Shown piece by piece: positions 17,156 to 25,724 of a DNA stretch of 59,069 nucleotides. Where the stretch lies: assembly GCA_964599655.1 (NCBI GenBank), contig CAZRGV010000021.1:1-59069 (forward strand), read 5' to 3'. The notes below the pieces were generated by a model. It saw nothing but the letters and a program-made list of their open reading frames with translations, did no database searches and had not been told where the DNA came from. Made by a program: the position numbers and the translations under genes. Each line of letters begins with the position of its first letter. The first letter of the stretch is position 1. Source of the stretch: CAZRGV01 sp964599655. GTDB taxonomy: Bacteria; Planctomycetota; Planctomycetia; Isosphaerales; Isosphaeraceae.

Positions 17156-18415
17156 TCATTTTGCCTCAGGTTCGGGCGGAATGATGGTCGGCAGCTCGAG
17201 ACGTTGGCCGCCGGTCCCCTTGAGCATCTGGTGTTTGGCCTGGGTGGTTTGCATCAGGCCGTGAATCTTGATGAAGCCTTGCGCGGCGGTGGAGTCGTAC
17301 TGATCGCCTTCTTCGTAGGTGGCCAGCTCGTGGCGATAAAGGCTATGCTCACTCTTTCGGCCGACGATCATGCAATGGCCCTTGTAGAGCTTCAGCCGTG
17401 CGGTTCCGGTCACGTACTGCTGGTTCGAGACGACGAAGGCCATCAGGTCTTGATGCAGGGCGCTGAACCAGAGGCCGTTGTAGATGAGGTCGGCATAGGT
17501 CTGGCTGACGTGAGTTTTGAACCGGAGGGCGTCTTTCGAGAGGGTGAGGAACTCGATTTCGCGGTGGGCTTCATGCAGGACGATCGCCGCGGGGGCCTCG
17601 TAAATCTCGCGAGACTTGATGCCGACGAGGCGGTTCTCGATGTGGTCGATCCGGCCGACGCCGTGGCGGCCGGCGATGGCGTTGAGCTCCTCGACCAGCG
17701 GCGTACCGTCCATGTCCTTGCCGTTGAGCGAGACGGGACGGCCGCGATCGAAGCCGATCTCCACTTCCTCGGGCTCGTCGGGGGCGTTACGGGGGTCGAC
17801 GGTCCACTGGTAGGTCTCGGGTGGCGGCTCGACCCAGGGATCTTCGAGGATGCCGGCCTCGATCGAGCGGCCCCAGAGATTCTGGTCGGTACTGAAGATC
17901 TTTTCCTTCGTCGCCTCGACGTCGATGCCGTGCTTTTGGGCGAAGGCGAGTTCCTCGGTGCGGGTCCACTTCCATTCGCGGACCGGGGCGATGATCTTGA
18001 GATGCGGGGCGAGGGTCTGGAAGGTGACGTCGAAGCGGACCTGGTCGTTCCCCTTGCCCGTGCAGCCGTGCGCCACGGCGACGGCGCCATGCTCCTTGGC
18101 GACACGGACCATGAGCTGCGCGATCAAGGGGCGACCGAGCGCCGTGGCCAGCGGGTACTTGCCTTCGTAGAGGGCCCCGGCCATGAGCGAGGGGAAGGCG
18201 AAGTAGTCGAGAAAGAGGTTTCGCACGTCTTCGGCGATGGCCTCGACGGCGCCGGTGCGAAGGGCCTTCTCCCGAATCGCGTGGATGTCCTGCCCCTGGC
18301 CGAGGTCGCACGTGTAGGCGATCACGTCGAGGCCGTATGTCTCATTGATCCACTTGACGGCGACCGACGTGTCGAGTCCACCGCTGTAGGCCAGAACCAC
18401 CTTGTCGCGTGCCAC
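17156..18415 (-). CDS. argG: Argininosuccinate synthase
   Basis: The 419-residue product is a standard argininosuccinate synthase, which joins citrulline and aspartate using ATP in arginine synthesis. VVLAYSGGLDTSVAVKW near the N-terminus is the ATP-pyrophosphatase P-loop signature, and VAHGCTGKGNDQVRFD and IIAPVREW are strongly family-specific. The start is the GTG at 18415: GGAAGG lies six bases upstream and the motif follows within a few residues. The open frame continues 31 codons further upstream, but that segment is unlike the family. A stable two-tier hairpin lies 38 bases upstream in the leader. No argH or other arg gene is in the window. Confidence 0.95.
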   Translation of the reverse strand: MARDKVVLAYSGGLDTSVAVKWINETYGLDVIAYTCDLGQGQDIHAIREKALRTGAVEAIAEDVRNLFLDYFAFPSLMAGALYEGKYPLATALGRPLIAQLMVRVAKEHGAVAVAHGCTGKGNDQVRFDVTFQTLAPHLKIIAPVREWKWTRTEELAFAQKHGIDVEATKEKIFSTDQNLWGRSIEAGILEDPWVEPPPETYQWTVDPRNAPDEPEEVEIGFDRGRPVSLNGKDMDGTPLVEELNAIAGRHGVGRIDHIENRLVGIKSREIYEAPAAIVLHEAHREIEFLTLSKDALRFKTHVSQTYADLIYNGLWFSALHQDLMAFVVSNQQYVTGTARLKLYKGHCMIVGRKSEHSLYRHELATYEEGDQYDSTAAQGFIKIHGLMQTTQAKHQMLKGTGGQRLELPTIIPPEPEAK

Positions 18416-18452
18416 GTGTACCTTCCCGCCGAGTTCGACGCCAAAATGCAAA

Positions 18453-18500
18453 CGCCCCGGGACCGGCTTGCGCGCACAACAAGCCTCATGCCCCGGAGCG
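18453..18500 (-). terminator. Two-tier hairpin between the PAP2 gene and argG
   Basis: On the minus-strand RNA CGCTCCGGG pairs with CCCGGGGCG (9 pairs including one G-U) and, inside it, GGCTTG pairs with CAAGCC. The same stem on the plus-strand RNA has an A-C mismatch, so the structure favours the argG direction. A weak T-rich tail (GTTTGCATTTT) follows. It could end the PAP2 transcript or act as an attenuator in the argG leader. Confidence 0.5.
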
Positions 18501-18576
18501 TCTCCCACAATATCGCTCGCCGGTCGAGAGCGTCAAGCGGGCCGGGCGACAGGCGACGAGAATCGCCGACCCTGGC

Positions 18577-19296
18577 TCAGCTCGTTCCGGGGCGCTTCCT
18601 GAGCGAGAGCCAGTCGAAATGGATCGCGCAAGCGAGGAGTCCCCAAAGCGACCCAAGCAGCCAGCCGTTGACGACGTCGCTGAGGTAGTGAACCCCAAGC
18701 CAGACGCGGCTGGCGCCGATGAGCAAGGGAATCAGAACACAAACGCCGACCAAAACGTTCCGGTGCCAAACGCGGTTGCGACCGAGGCTCCTTGCGATCA
18801 GCACGCCCGCGACGGCGAAGCAGGTCGCCGACGAGAGGCTGTGGCTGCTGGGAAAGCTGAAGGAGGTCTCCGCGACCAGGCGAAACGGGGCCAAGGGCCT
18901 CTCGCGCTGAAACCACGCCTTCAAGCCCAGGCTGAGCAATCGTGATCCGAGGGCCGCGCCCAACCAGAAGATCCAGGCGCGGTGCCCGACCGCGGAAGCG
19001 CCTCGTCGCTCCAGAATCCAGAGCAACCACGCCCCCGCGACGACGAATGCGAGACCAAACGGCCAATCTCCCAGGCGAGTGACCCACAAGAACAACGCCG
19101 TGAGCCCTTGCCAGGAATCGCGATGCTGGACCGCCCACCGCCAGACGCGATGATCGAGGTCGTCCGACTCGAGCGCGCGACGAACATCGGCGAAATGGCC
19201 GAGCGCCAGGCCGATCAGGAACAGAATTGCGAGCGCCGACACGTACGCCGGTCGTCGTGATCGTAGAGAGTTCCAGAACAGCCCAGGCATGCTCAT
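18577..19296 (-). CDS. PAP2-family membrane phosphatase
   Basis: This 239-residue protein has about six membrane segments and the three-part type-2 phosphatidic acid phosphatase signature: KAWFQRERP (motif 1), SFPSSHSL (motif 2, with the acid-base histidine) and SRVWLGVHYLSDV (motif 3, with the nucleophilic histidine). Such proteins dephosphorylate lipid phosphates such as phosphatidate, undecaprenyl pyrophosphate or phosphatidylglycerophosphate at the outer face of the membrane. The ATG at 19296 follows GAGG at seven bases; upstream codons are not membrane-like. The lipid substrate is unknown. It precedes argG on the same strand after 161 bp, with a hairpin between, so the two are probably not co-regulated. 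Confidence 0.85.
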   Translation of the reverse strand: MSMPGLFWNSLRSRRPAYVSALAILFLIGLALGHFADVRRALESDDLDHRVWRWAVQHRDSWQGLTALFLWVTRLGDWPFGLAFVVAGAWLLWILERRGASAVGHRAWIFWLGAALGSRLLSLGLKAWFQRERPLAPFRLVAETSFSFPSSHSLSSATCFAVAGVLIARSLGRNRVWHRNVLVGVCVLIPLLIGASRVWLGVHYLSDVVNGWLLGSLWGLLACAIHFDWLSLRKRPGTS

Positions 19297-19369
19297 GGGC
19301 CTCGTTGGTTCGAACACGAGCGAGTTCCAGGCGCGGGTCGCGGGAATCCGTTCGCTCGGGATTTCGGCG

Positions 19370-21184
19370 TCAGCTCGCGGAACTGGTCGCGCTCTCGGGT
19401 AAGGAGAAGGCGTGGCGAAGACACTCGATGCCCTCCTGACCACGGTCGAAGTCGGTCACGACGTTGATGCGGACCTCGCTCGTGTTGATCAGCGCGATGT
19501 TGATCCCTTTCTCGGCCAGGGCGCCGAACATCCGGGTGGCAACGCCGGTGTGGGTTCGCATGCCGACGCCCATGACCGAGAGCTTGGCCAGCGACTTCTC
19601 GACGAGGACCTTGCCACCGGGTTCCGCCTCGGCGGCCGCCGCCGCGGCGCGATCGGCCTCGGCCCTGGGGACGGTGAACGACAGGTGCGTGTTCCCGCCT
19701 CGACCAGCGTTCTGGACGATCATGTCGACGAACACGCCGGCCTCACCAATCTTCTTGAACACGCGAGCGGCGTGGCCCGGCAGGTCAGGCAGGTTGAGCA
19801 GCGTGACGCGCGCCTGGCCGGTGTCGAGCTCGACACCCGAGATGATCAGGTCTTCCATGCCGGGCGACACCCGCGAGGAGCCACCGTTGCCATTGATGGT
19901 GGTGACGGCCCCCGTGGCCGGTGTCGCGAGTCGTCGAGGCGTGAACTCCCGCGGCAAGTCCTGACTCGCCTGGTCGAGTTGAAATGCCTTGTGGACGATC
20001 CGGAGCGCCTGCACGGCCTGTGACCGATCCACGAGTACACTGATCTTAATTTCACTCGTGGTGATCATCCCGGGGGTGATTCCGGCCTTCGCCAGCGCGT
20101 CGAACATGACGGTGGCGACGCCGGAGTGGGTTCGCATGCCGAGGCCGACGACGGAGACCTTCGCGGCGTTCGGGTCGTGATCGACGCCGCTGGCTCCGAT
20201 CGAGCGCGCGGCCGACTCGGTGACACGGAGGGTTTCGGACAGGTCGCCTGAGGCGACGGTGAATCCGACCTCGGTCGTGCCGTCGGTCGCGACGTTCTGG
20301 ACGATCATGTCGACGACGATCTTCGCCTCGCCGATCGCGCGAAAGAGGCTGTGCACGACGCCTGGCCGGTCCGGGACGCCGAGCACGGTGACTCGGGCCT
20401 CATCCTTAACGAGGGCCGCGCCCGTGACGCTCTGTCCCAGTCGCTTGGCGTCGGCCTCGCCGACGATCCAGGTGCCGGAGGCGTCGGAGAACGAGCTTCG
20501 GACGTGGATCGGCACGCCGTACTTCTTGGCGAACTCGATGGATCGTGAGTGCATGACGCCCGCGCCCAGGCTGGCCATCTCGAGCATCTCGTCGTAGCTG
20601 ATGCGGTCGATCTTGCGGGCCTCGGGGACGACGCGAGGGTCCGTGGTGTAGACGCCGTCGACATCGGTGTAGATCTCGCAGGCATCGGCGCCGAGCACCG
20701 CGGCCAGCGCGACGGCGGTGGTGTCGGAGCCGCCGCGGCCGAGGGTGGTGATGTTGTAGTTCTCGTCGATCCCCTGGAAGCCAGCGACGATGACGATTTT
20801 TCCGTCGTCGAGGGCCTGCATGATTCGTTCGGTCGAGATGTTGCGAATGCGGGCCTTGGTGTGGAAGCTATCGGTGACGATGCCGATCTGGGCGCCGGTG
20901 AAGCTGATGGCCGGCACGCCGAGCTCCTGGATGGCCATGGCCATCAGGGCCACGCTGACCTGCTCGCCGGTGGAGAGGAGCATGTCCATCTCTCGGGCGG
21001 GGGGATGCTCGCTGATCTCGCGAGCGAGCTCGATCAGCTCATCGGTGGTGTGGCCCCGGGCCGAGACGACCACCAGGACTTTGTTCCCTTTTTGATGGGC
21101 ACGGATGGCGCGTCGGGCCGCGGCCAGGATCTTATCGCTGTCGGCAACACTCGTTCCGCCGAACTTCTGAACCAGCAAGGACAC
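19370..21184 (-). CDS. lysC: Aspartate kinase with four ACT domains
   Basis: The 604-residue protein phosphorylates aspartate, the first step to lysine, threonine and methionine. The kinase domain (about 1-245) opens with LLVQKFGGTSVADSDK and contains GFQGIDENYNITTLGRGGSD. Two ACT modules follow (about 262-335 and 340-405). After a glycine/serine-rich linker a second ACT pair follows (about 458-510 and 533-595). The pairs are recognisably duplicates: VVDMIVQN at 290-297 versus FVDMIVQN at 485-492, and GMRTHSGVAT at 349-358 versus GMRTHTGVAT at 541-550. A doubled ACT pair is known from cyanobacterial aspartate kinases; one pair is the usual bacterial form. The GTG at 21184 has GGGAAGAGAGAG upstream. 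It presumably senses end-product amino acids. Confidence 0.93.
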   Translation of the reverse strand: MSLLVQKFGGTSVADSDKILAAARRAIRAHQKGNKVLVVVSARGHTTDELIELAREISEHPPAREMDMLLSTGEQVSVALMAMAIQELGVPAISFTGAQIGIVTDSFHTKARIRNISTERIMQALDDGKIVIVAGFQGIDENYNITTLGRGGSDTTAVALAAVLGADACEIYTDVDGVYTTDPRVVPEARKIDRISYDEMLEMASLGAGVMHSRSIEFAKKYGVPIHVRSSFSDASGTWIVGEADAKRLGQSVTGAALVKDEARVTVLGVPDRPGVVHSLFRAIGEAKIVVDMIVQNVATDGTTEVGFTVASGDLSETLRVTESAARSIGASGVDHDPNAAKVSVVGLGMRTHSGVATVMFDALAKAGITPGMITTSEIKISVLVDRSQAVQALRIVHKAFQLDQASQDLPREFTPRRLATPATGAVTTINGNGGSSRVSPGMEDLIISGVELDTGQARVTLLNLPDLPGHAARVFKKIGEAGVFVDMIVQNAGRGGNTHLSFTVPRAEADRAAAAAAEAEPGGKVLVEKSLAKLSVMGVGMRTHTGVATRMFGALAEKGINIALINTSEVRINVVTDFDRGQEGIECLRHAFSLPESATSSAS

Positions 21185-21410
21185 GGTTCTCTCTCTTCCC
21201 GGCGTCAGGGGCGTCGCCGGCGCATTGGGACTCGGATAAACTGAACGAAAGGCTCGGACGGGCGTTCGAATTTTGGCCCGCCCACGGTTCGCAACCCACG
21301 GACAACGCAACAGCATACAAGATTGTCGGGGCCTCGTCATTCCCACGCGGCTCTGGTACAGGCGTTCCGGTTCCGGTGGAGCGTTCAGGAATGAGAGGGA
21401 CCGCGGTCTG

Positions 21411-22748
21411 ATGGCAACGATCGGCATGCTCGTTCCGGCGGCGCCGGGACACCTCAACCCGATGAACGCGCTGGGCCGCGCTTTGTTGAGGCGTGGACAT
21501 CGGGTCGTGGTTGTGACCCTGGCGGATGGCGAGCCGGCCGTTCGCGCGGCGGATCTGGAGTTTGCTCCGATTGGGGCATCGGACTACCCCAGAGGATCGA
21601 TTCCTCAGATCTTCGCCGAACTGGGCCGCCGCCGAGGGCTCGATGCCTTCCGGTTCACGATCCGGATGGGGATCGAATGGATGCGGACCCTGCTCAGGGA
21701 TGCGCCGGCGGCTCTACAACCGTTCGAGCCCGACGTGCTGGTGATCGACCAGGCGATGGGGGGCGACGCGATCGCCGAGCGGATGGGCCTGCCGTTCGTC
21801 AACGTGGCCAATGCTCTGTTCATCACCGCCGACCCGGACTTCCCGCCCGGTGTGACCGCGTGGGGTCCGTCGCGGTCGCCCTGGGCCTTGCTCCGCAACC
21901 GCCTGACCCATGGCGCGGTCCTGGGGCTTGCGAGGCCGGTCCTCCGCATGACGGCCGAGTACCGACGGGCGCACGGGCTTCGACCCAAGGCGTCGGTCGC
22001 CGACTGGTTTTCGCCGCTGGCTCAGATCAGCCAGCAACCCGCCGAACTCGAGTTCCCCGCTCGGCGGCCTCCGCACGTCCACTTCGTCGGCCCGCTGACC
22101 GACCCCGAGTCCCGCGCCCCGGTTCCTTTCCCGTTCGAGGCCCTCGATGGGGACCCTTTGATCTATGCCTCGCTCGGCACGATTCAGAACCGCCTGCTCT
22201 GGATCTTCCGCGCGATTGCCGGGGCGTGCGAGGGGCGAAACGCGAGGCTCGTGATTTCCCTCGGCGGCTCGGCCGACCCATCGGTCCTCGGCGAGCTACC
22301 GGGCCGTCCGATCGTCGTCCGAGCCGCGCCTCAACTGGACCTGCTCGCCAGGGCGTCGCTAACCATCACTCATGCCGGCATGAACACGACACTGGAATCG
22401 CTGTCGCGCGGGGTGCCGATGGTGGCCATTCCGATCACGAACGACCAGCCGGGCGTGGCCGCTCGGTTGGGTTGGTCGGGCGCGGGGCTCGTCGTTCCGC
22501 CTCGACGCTTGACGGAGAGCCGGCTTCGAGACGCGATCGACCGGGTCTTGAAGGAGCCCTCGTTCCGCGAGAACGCGGAACGGCTTCGAGACGCGATCGC
22601 AAGGGCTGGCGGATTGACGAGAGCGGCCGAGATTGTCGAGCGCGTGCTGGCGACCGGCCGCCCGGTTCTGGCGGAGGAATTCGCGACCGCAGTTACTCCG
22701 GAGAGAGAAGAGGTTCGCGTCACGCCGGGGCCAGGAACCGGTCCATGA
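21411..22748 (+). CDS. UDP-glycosyltransferase family protein (CrtX/MGT-like)
   Basis: The 445-residue protein has the GT1-type two-domain layout. The N-terminal acceptor domain opens with IGMLVPAAPGHLNPMNALGR. The C-terminal donor domain has IYASLGTIQ and HAGMNTTLESLSRGVPMVAI followed by NDQPGVAARLGWSGAGLVV, the sugar-nucleotide binding block; this version resembles carotenoid glucosyltransferase CrtX and macrolide glycosyltransferases. There is no signal peptide. The ATG at 21411 is the first codon that fits the family; the open frame before it is arginine-rich. It is on the opposite strand to the amino-acid genes around it, and its 3' end overlaps the apgM-type gene by 29 bp tail to tail. 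A carotenoid or lipid acceptor is a guess only. Confidence 0.8.
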   Translation: MATIGMLVPAAPGHLNPMNALGRALLRRGHRVVVVTLADGEPAVRAADLEFAPIGASDYPRGSIPQIFAELGRRRGLDAFRFTIRMGIEWMRTLLRDAPAALQPFEPDVLVIDQAMGGDAIAERMGLPFVNVANALFITADPDFPPGVTAWGPSRSPWALLRNRLTHGAVLGLARPVLRMTAEYRRAHGLRPKASVADWFSPLAQISQQPAELEFPARRPPHVHFVGPLTDPESRAPVPFPFEALDGDPLIYASLGTIQNRLLWIFRAIAGACEGRNARLVISLGGSADPSVLGELPGRPIVVRAAPQLDLLARASLTITHAGMNTTLESLSRGVPMVAIPITNDQPGVAARLGWSGAGLVVPPRRLTESRLRDAIDRVLKEPSFRENAERLRDAIARAGGLTRAAEIVERVLATGRPVLAEEFATAVTPEREEVRVTPGPGTGP

Positions 22749-23925
22749 GCCGCCAGCCTTCAGACAGGACGGGTCCCCCTGCTTCGCGGGCGGCGATCTC
22801 GTCGTAAGGGAGGCCGGAACCGGCCAGCCCGGTGCCGCACATGGCCCAGGCGACGGGGGCCCGGTCGTGGGCTCGGGTCCGGAGCATCGTCGAATGGTCG
22901 GGCGAGACGAGCAAACGCCATTCGCCGTACGATTCGAGGGCCTTTCGCAAGGGGCCGACGATCTCCTGGTCGATCCGTTCCAGCGCCTCGATCTTGGCGT
23001 CGGCGCGGCCCTCATGACTGGCCTCGTCGGGGGCCTCGACGTGGACGCAGACGAGGTCGTGCGACTTGAGGGCCTCGATCGCGTAACGGCCCTTGGCGGC
23101 GTAGTCCGTGTCGAGGTAGCCCGTTGCGCCGGGGACGTCGATGCGGGTCCAGCCGGCCAGGACGCCCACGCCCCGGACGAGGTCGACGGCCGAGATGATG
23201 GCGGCGTTCAGACCTCGAAGGTCGGCGAACTTTGGCAAGCTCGGTGCCTGGCCCTGGCCCCAGAGCCAGATGGCGTTGGCCGGCCGCTTGCCGGCGTCGA
23301 GCCGTGCCAGGTTGACCGGGTGGTTTCGAACGATCTCGGCGCCTCGCCGCATTAGGTCGCGGAGCAGCTCGGAGCCAGTTCCCCGAGGGAGGTGGTCGGC
23401 GGCGGGTTGGTCGGGGACGTCGTGTGGAGGGGTTGTGATCGTGTCGTCGCGGAAAGGAGGAGCGCCGGGTTGGCCGCGGTAGATCAAGAGATTGCGGTAG
23501 CTGACGCCCGCGTGGAACTCGATTTCGGGGCGTCCGAGGGCGTGTTGGAGGGCGGCGATGAGCGCCTGTCCCTCCTCGCTGGTGATGTGGCCCGCCGTGA
23601 AGTCGGTCATCCGGCCGTCGAGGATGGTCATCAGGTTGCAGCGGATGGCCCAGTCGTCGGGGCCAAGTCGGATCCCCATCGCCGCGGCTTCCAGCGGAGC
23701 GCGACCGGTGTAGTAGAGGATCGGGTCGTAGCCGAAGAGGCTCAGCGTGGCGACGTCGCTGGCGGGAAGGAATCGGTCGGGCACGTTGGAGGAGAGACCC
23801 AGAACCCCTTCGTGAGCGATCCGGTCCATCTCGGGCGTCTTCGCGGCCTGGAGCGGCGTCCGACCTCCCAGCGATTCCTGTGGTTCATCGGCGGCGCCGT
23901 CGGGGATCACGATGGCGTACTTCAT
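22720..23925 (-). CDS. ApgM-type phosphoglycerate mutase homolog, possible homoserine kinase
   Basis: The 401-residue product belongs to the archaeal-type cofactor-independent phosphoglycerate mutase group in the alkaline phosphatase superfamily. MKYAIVIPDGAADEP supplies the first metal-binding aspartate (Asp9), SDVATLSLFGYDP the phosphorylated serine (about Ser62), and HVEAPDEASHEG and SPDHST later metal ligands. It lies 154 bp downstream of hom on the same strand, with lysC further on. From family knowledge, a subgroup of these proteins next to threonine genes, in genomes lacking thrB, has been proposed to act as homoserine kinase. I infer that role may apply here, but glycolytic mutase activity is equally allowed by sequence. 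Start at 23925 has only a weak ribosome site. Confidence 0.8.
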   Translation of the reverse strand: MKYAIVIPDGAADEPQESLGGRTPLQAAKTPEMDRIAHEGVLGLSSNVPDRFLPASDVATLSLFGYDPILYYTGRAPLEAAAMGIRLGPDDWAIRCNLMTILDGRMTDFTAGHITSEEGQALIAALQHALGRPEIEFHAGVSYRNLLIYRGQPGAPPFRDDTITTPPHDVPDQPAADHLPRGTGSELLRDLMRRGAEIVRNHPVNLARLDAGKRPANAIWLWGQGQAPSLPKFADLRGLNAAIISAVDLVRGVGVLAGWTRIDVPGATGYLDTDYAAKGRYAIEALKSHDLVCVHVEAPDEASHEGRADAKIEALERIDQEIVGPLRKALESYGEWRLLVSPDHSTMLRTRAHDRAPVAWAMCGTGLAGSGLPYDEIAAREAGGPVLSEGWRLMDRFLAPA

Positions 23926-24079
23926 GGGGGTCGTCTCGTTCTGGTGGCGGGGCGGAGCCGGGGTCGTTTGGCTTGTGCGATCGAGGGCCGATCGAGTCCC
24001 TGGCCCGACCGGCCGATTCTTCACAATAACAGGATTGTTGGGATTGTTCCGCGCTGCCGTGACGAGTCGAGCCGTACCG

Positions 24080-25384
24080 TCAATCCTCGACCCCCAGGCA
24101 GATGCTCGGGGCGCGGACGACGTCGAGCCGGTCGATCTCGACGAGCGCGGCGGCCAAATCGGCCTCGATCGCGGAGTGGGTCATCATGATGAGCGGAACC
24201 GGCGCGTCGGGATGGTCGTCGTCGCCCGGGTCGTGCTGGATCACGCTGGCGATGCTGATGGCGTGGCGACCGAGCACCTGGGCGATCATGGCCAGCACGC
24301 CAGGCCGGTCGGCGATTGTGAAACGGAGGTAGTACCGGCTTCGGACCTGATTGGAGGAGGCCAGGCTGGGCTTCGGCGCATCCCGAGGCCAGAGGTTCTG
24401 AACTTTGAAGGTCAGGGCCGAGCGACCGACGACCACGTCGATCAGGTCGCCGACGACCGCGGAGGCCGTTGGCATGGCGCCGGCACCCCGGCCGTAGAAG
24501 AGGGTGTCTCCCACGGCGTCGCCCACGACGCGAATCGCGTTGTAGGGGCCGCTCACATCGGCCAGCGGGGTTCCTCGACGGACGAGGGAGGGAGTCACGC
24601 GAAGCTCGAGGCCACCCGGGCCGAGCTTCGCCAGGGCGAGCAGCTTCACGGTGTATCCGAGTTCGGCGGCAAAGCGGATGTCGGCGGTCTGAAGCTCGTC
24701 GATTCCTCGACGAGGGATCTCGACCGTCGTGACGCCGGCGCCGAAGGCCAGTTGCGAGAGAATCGCGAGCTTGTGGGCGGTGTCGGTCCCATCGACGTCG
24801 AGTGTCGGGTCGGCCTCGGCGTAACCGAGTTCCTGAGCCTTTCGGAGCGCCGTCTCGTAGGAGAGGCTGTCGCGCGTCATCGCGGTGAGAATGTAGTTGC
24901 AGGTGCCGTTGACGATCGCCGCGAGACTCTGCACCTGATTGGCGGCGAGTCCGACGGAAAGGGCCTGAACGATCGGGATGCCGCCCGCCACGCTGCCTTC
25001 AAAGGCGATGCAGCGGCCGGCGCGTCGAGCCTCGTCGAAAAGTTCGGGACCATGCTCGGCCAGCAGGGCCTTGTTGGCCGTGACGACATCCTTTCCGGCC
25101 GCCAGCGCTTCGCGAACGATCGTCCGGGTCGGATTGATTCCGCCGAAAAGCTCGACAACGATCGACACCTCTGGATCGGAAATGACGCGACGCCAATCGG
25201 TCACCAACCGGTCGGCTGGGAGCGGCACGTCACGATGACGGTCGGGATCCCGGACCACGGCCCAACGGATGGAGATCGGCCGTCCCGCGCGTCGGGCGAT
25301 GCGCTCCGCCTGCTCGGTCAGAAGGCGAGCCACACCCGAACCCACGGTTCCGAGCCCCAGCAGACCGATCGCGACAGGTTGCAT
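24080..25384 (-). CDS. hom: Homoserine dehydrogenase
   Basis: The 434-residue protein reduces aspartate semialdehyde to homoserine. VAIGLLGLGTVGSGVARLL is the NAD(P)-binding glycine-rich loop; VTANKALLAEHG, FEGSVAGGIPI and IVNGTCNYILTAM are typical; ELGYAEADPTLDVDGTDTAHK carries catalytic residues. A C-terminal ACT domain (about 345-425, starting YYLRFTIADRPGVLAMI) suggests allosteric feedback, as in the Gram-positive-type enzyme. AGGAG sits only one base before the start codon, so translation may be weak or another site may be used. It heads a co-directional pair with the apgM-type gene, and lysC lies beyond, so the three probably serve threonine/methionine synthesis. Confidence 0.94.
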   Translation of the reverse strand: MQPVAIGLLGLGTVGSGVARLLTEQAERIARRAGRPISIRWAVVRDPDRHRDVPLPADRLVTDWRRVISDPEVSIVVELFGGINPTRTIVREALAAGKDVVTANKALLAEHGPELFDEARRAGRCIAFEGSVAGGIPIVQALSVGLAANQVQSLAAIVNGTCNYILTAMTRDSLSYETALRKAQELGYAEADPTLDVDGTDTAHKLAILSQLAFGAGVTTVEIPRRGIDELQTADIRFAAELGYTVKLLALAKLGPGGLELRVTPSLVRRGTPLADVSGPYNAIRVVGDAVGDTLFYGRGAGAMPTASAVVGDLIDVVVGRSALTFKVQNLWPRDAPKPSLASSNQVRSRYYLRFTIADRPGVLAMIAQVLGRHAISIASVIQHDPGDDDHPDAPVPLIMMTHSAIEADLAAALVEIDRLDVVRAPSICLGVED

Positions 25385-25724
25385 GCTCCTGACTCACTCT
25401 GCCTGTCTGAATTGTTTCAGGGAGCGATTTTTCGGCGAATTGCCCTAAGTTATCGTTGTCCCGGGGCTTCCGCAACCCAAACCGTGCGGTCGGGGCTGTC
25501 GTGGCCGGTTCACGACGAGAAAGATCGTTGCCGGTTTTCAAGGAATGTTATACAATGGCTCCCGTCGTGTTGATCACGACCGTGGCGTGCCGGATTGCCG
25601 TGAACTCACCCACGCTCGCCTCCACTCACTCACCTGACCCGCCTCGCCTTCGTCGATCGTGCGTGTTCCTTCGCGAGCATGAGGGATCGACCAGGATCGC
25701 AAGAAACCCGTAAGGACTCTCGAG
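25385..25724. other. Divergent intergenic stretch, 340 bp
   Basis: It separates hom (minus) from the HlyD-type adaptor gene (plus). It contains the sigma-70-like promoter at 25528-25556 pointing right. I see no gene. No strong promoter for hom could be picked on the minus strand. Confidence 0.5.
25528..25556 (+). promoter_or_regulatory. Sigma-70-like promoter for the HlyD-type adaptor gene
   Basis: TTGCCG at 25528-25533 and TACAAT at 25551-25556 are separated by 17 bases. The -10 box matches consensus in five of six positions and the -35 in four. The start codon is 169 bases further on, leaving a long untranslated leader. Confidence 0.55.

Noticed and set aside
16952..18688. 578-codon open frame on the plus strand
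   Set aside because: It is the shadow of argG on the other strand. The frame spans the non-coding gap and has no recognisable domain.
23912..25573. 553-codon open frame on the plus strand
   Set aside because: It is antisense to hom, whose motifs and ACT domain are intact.
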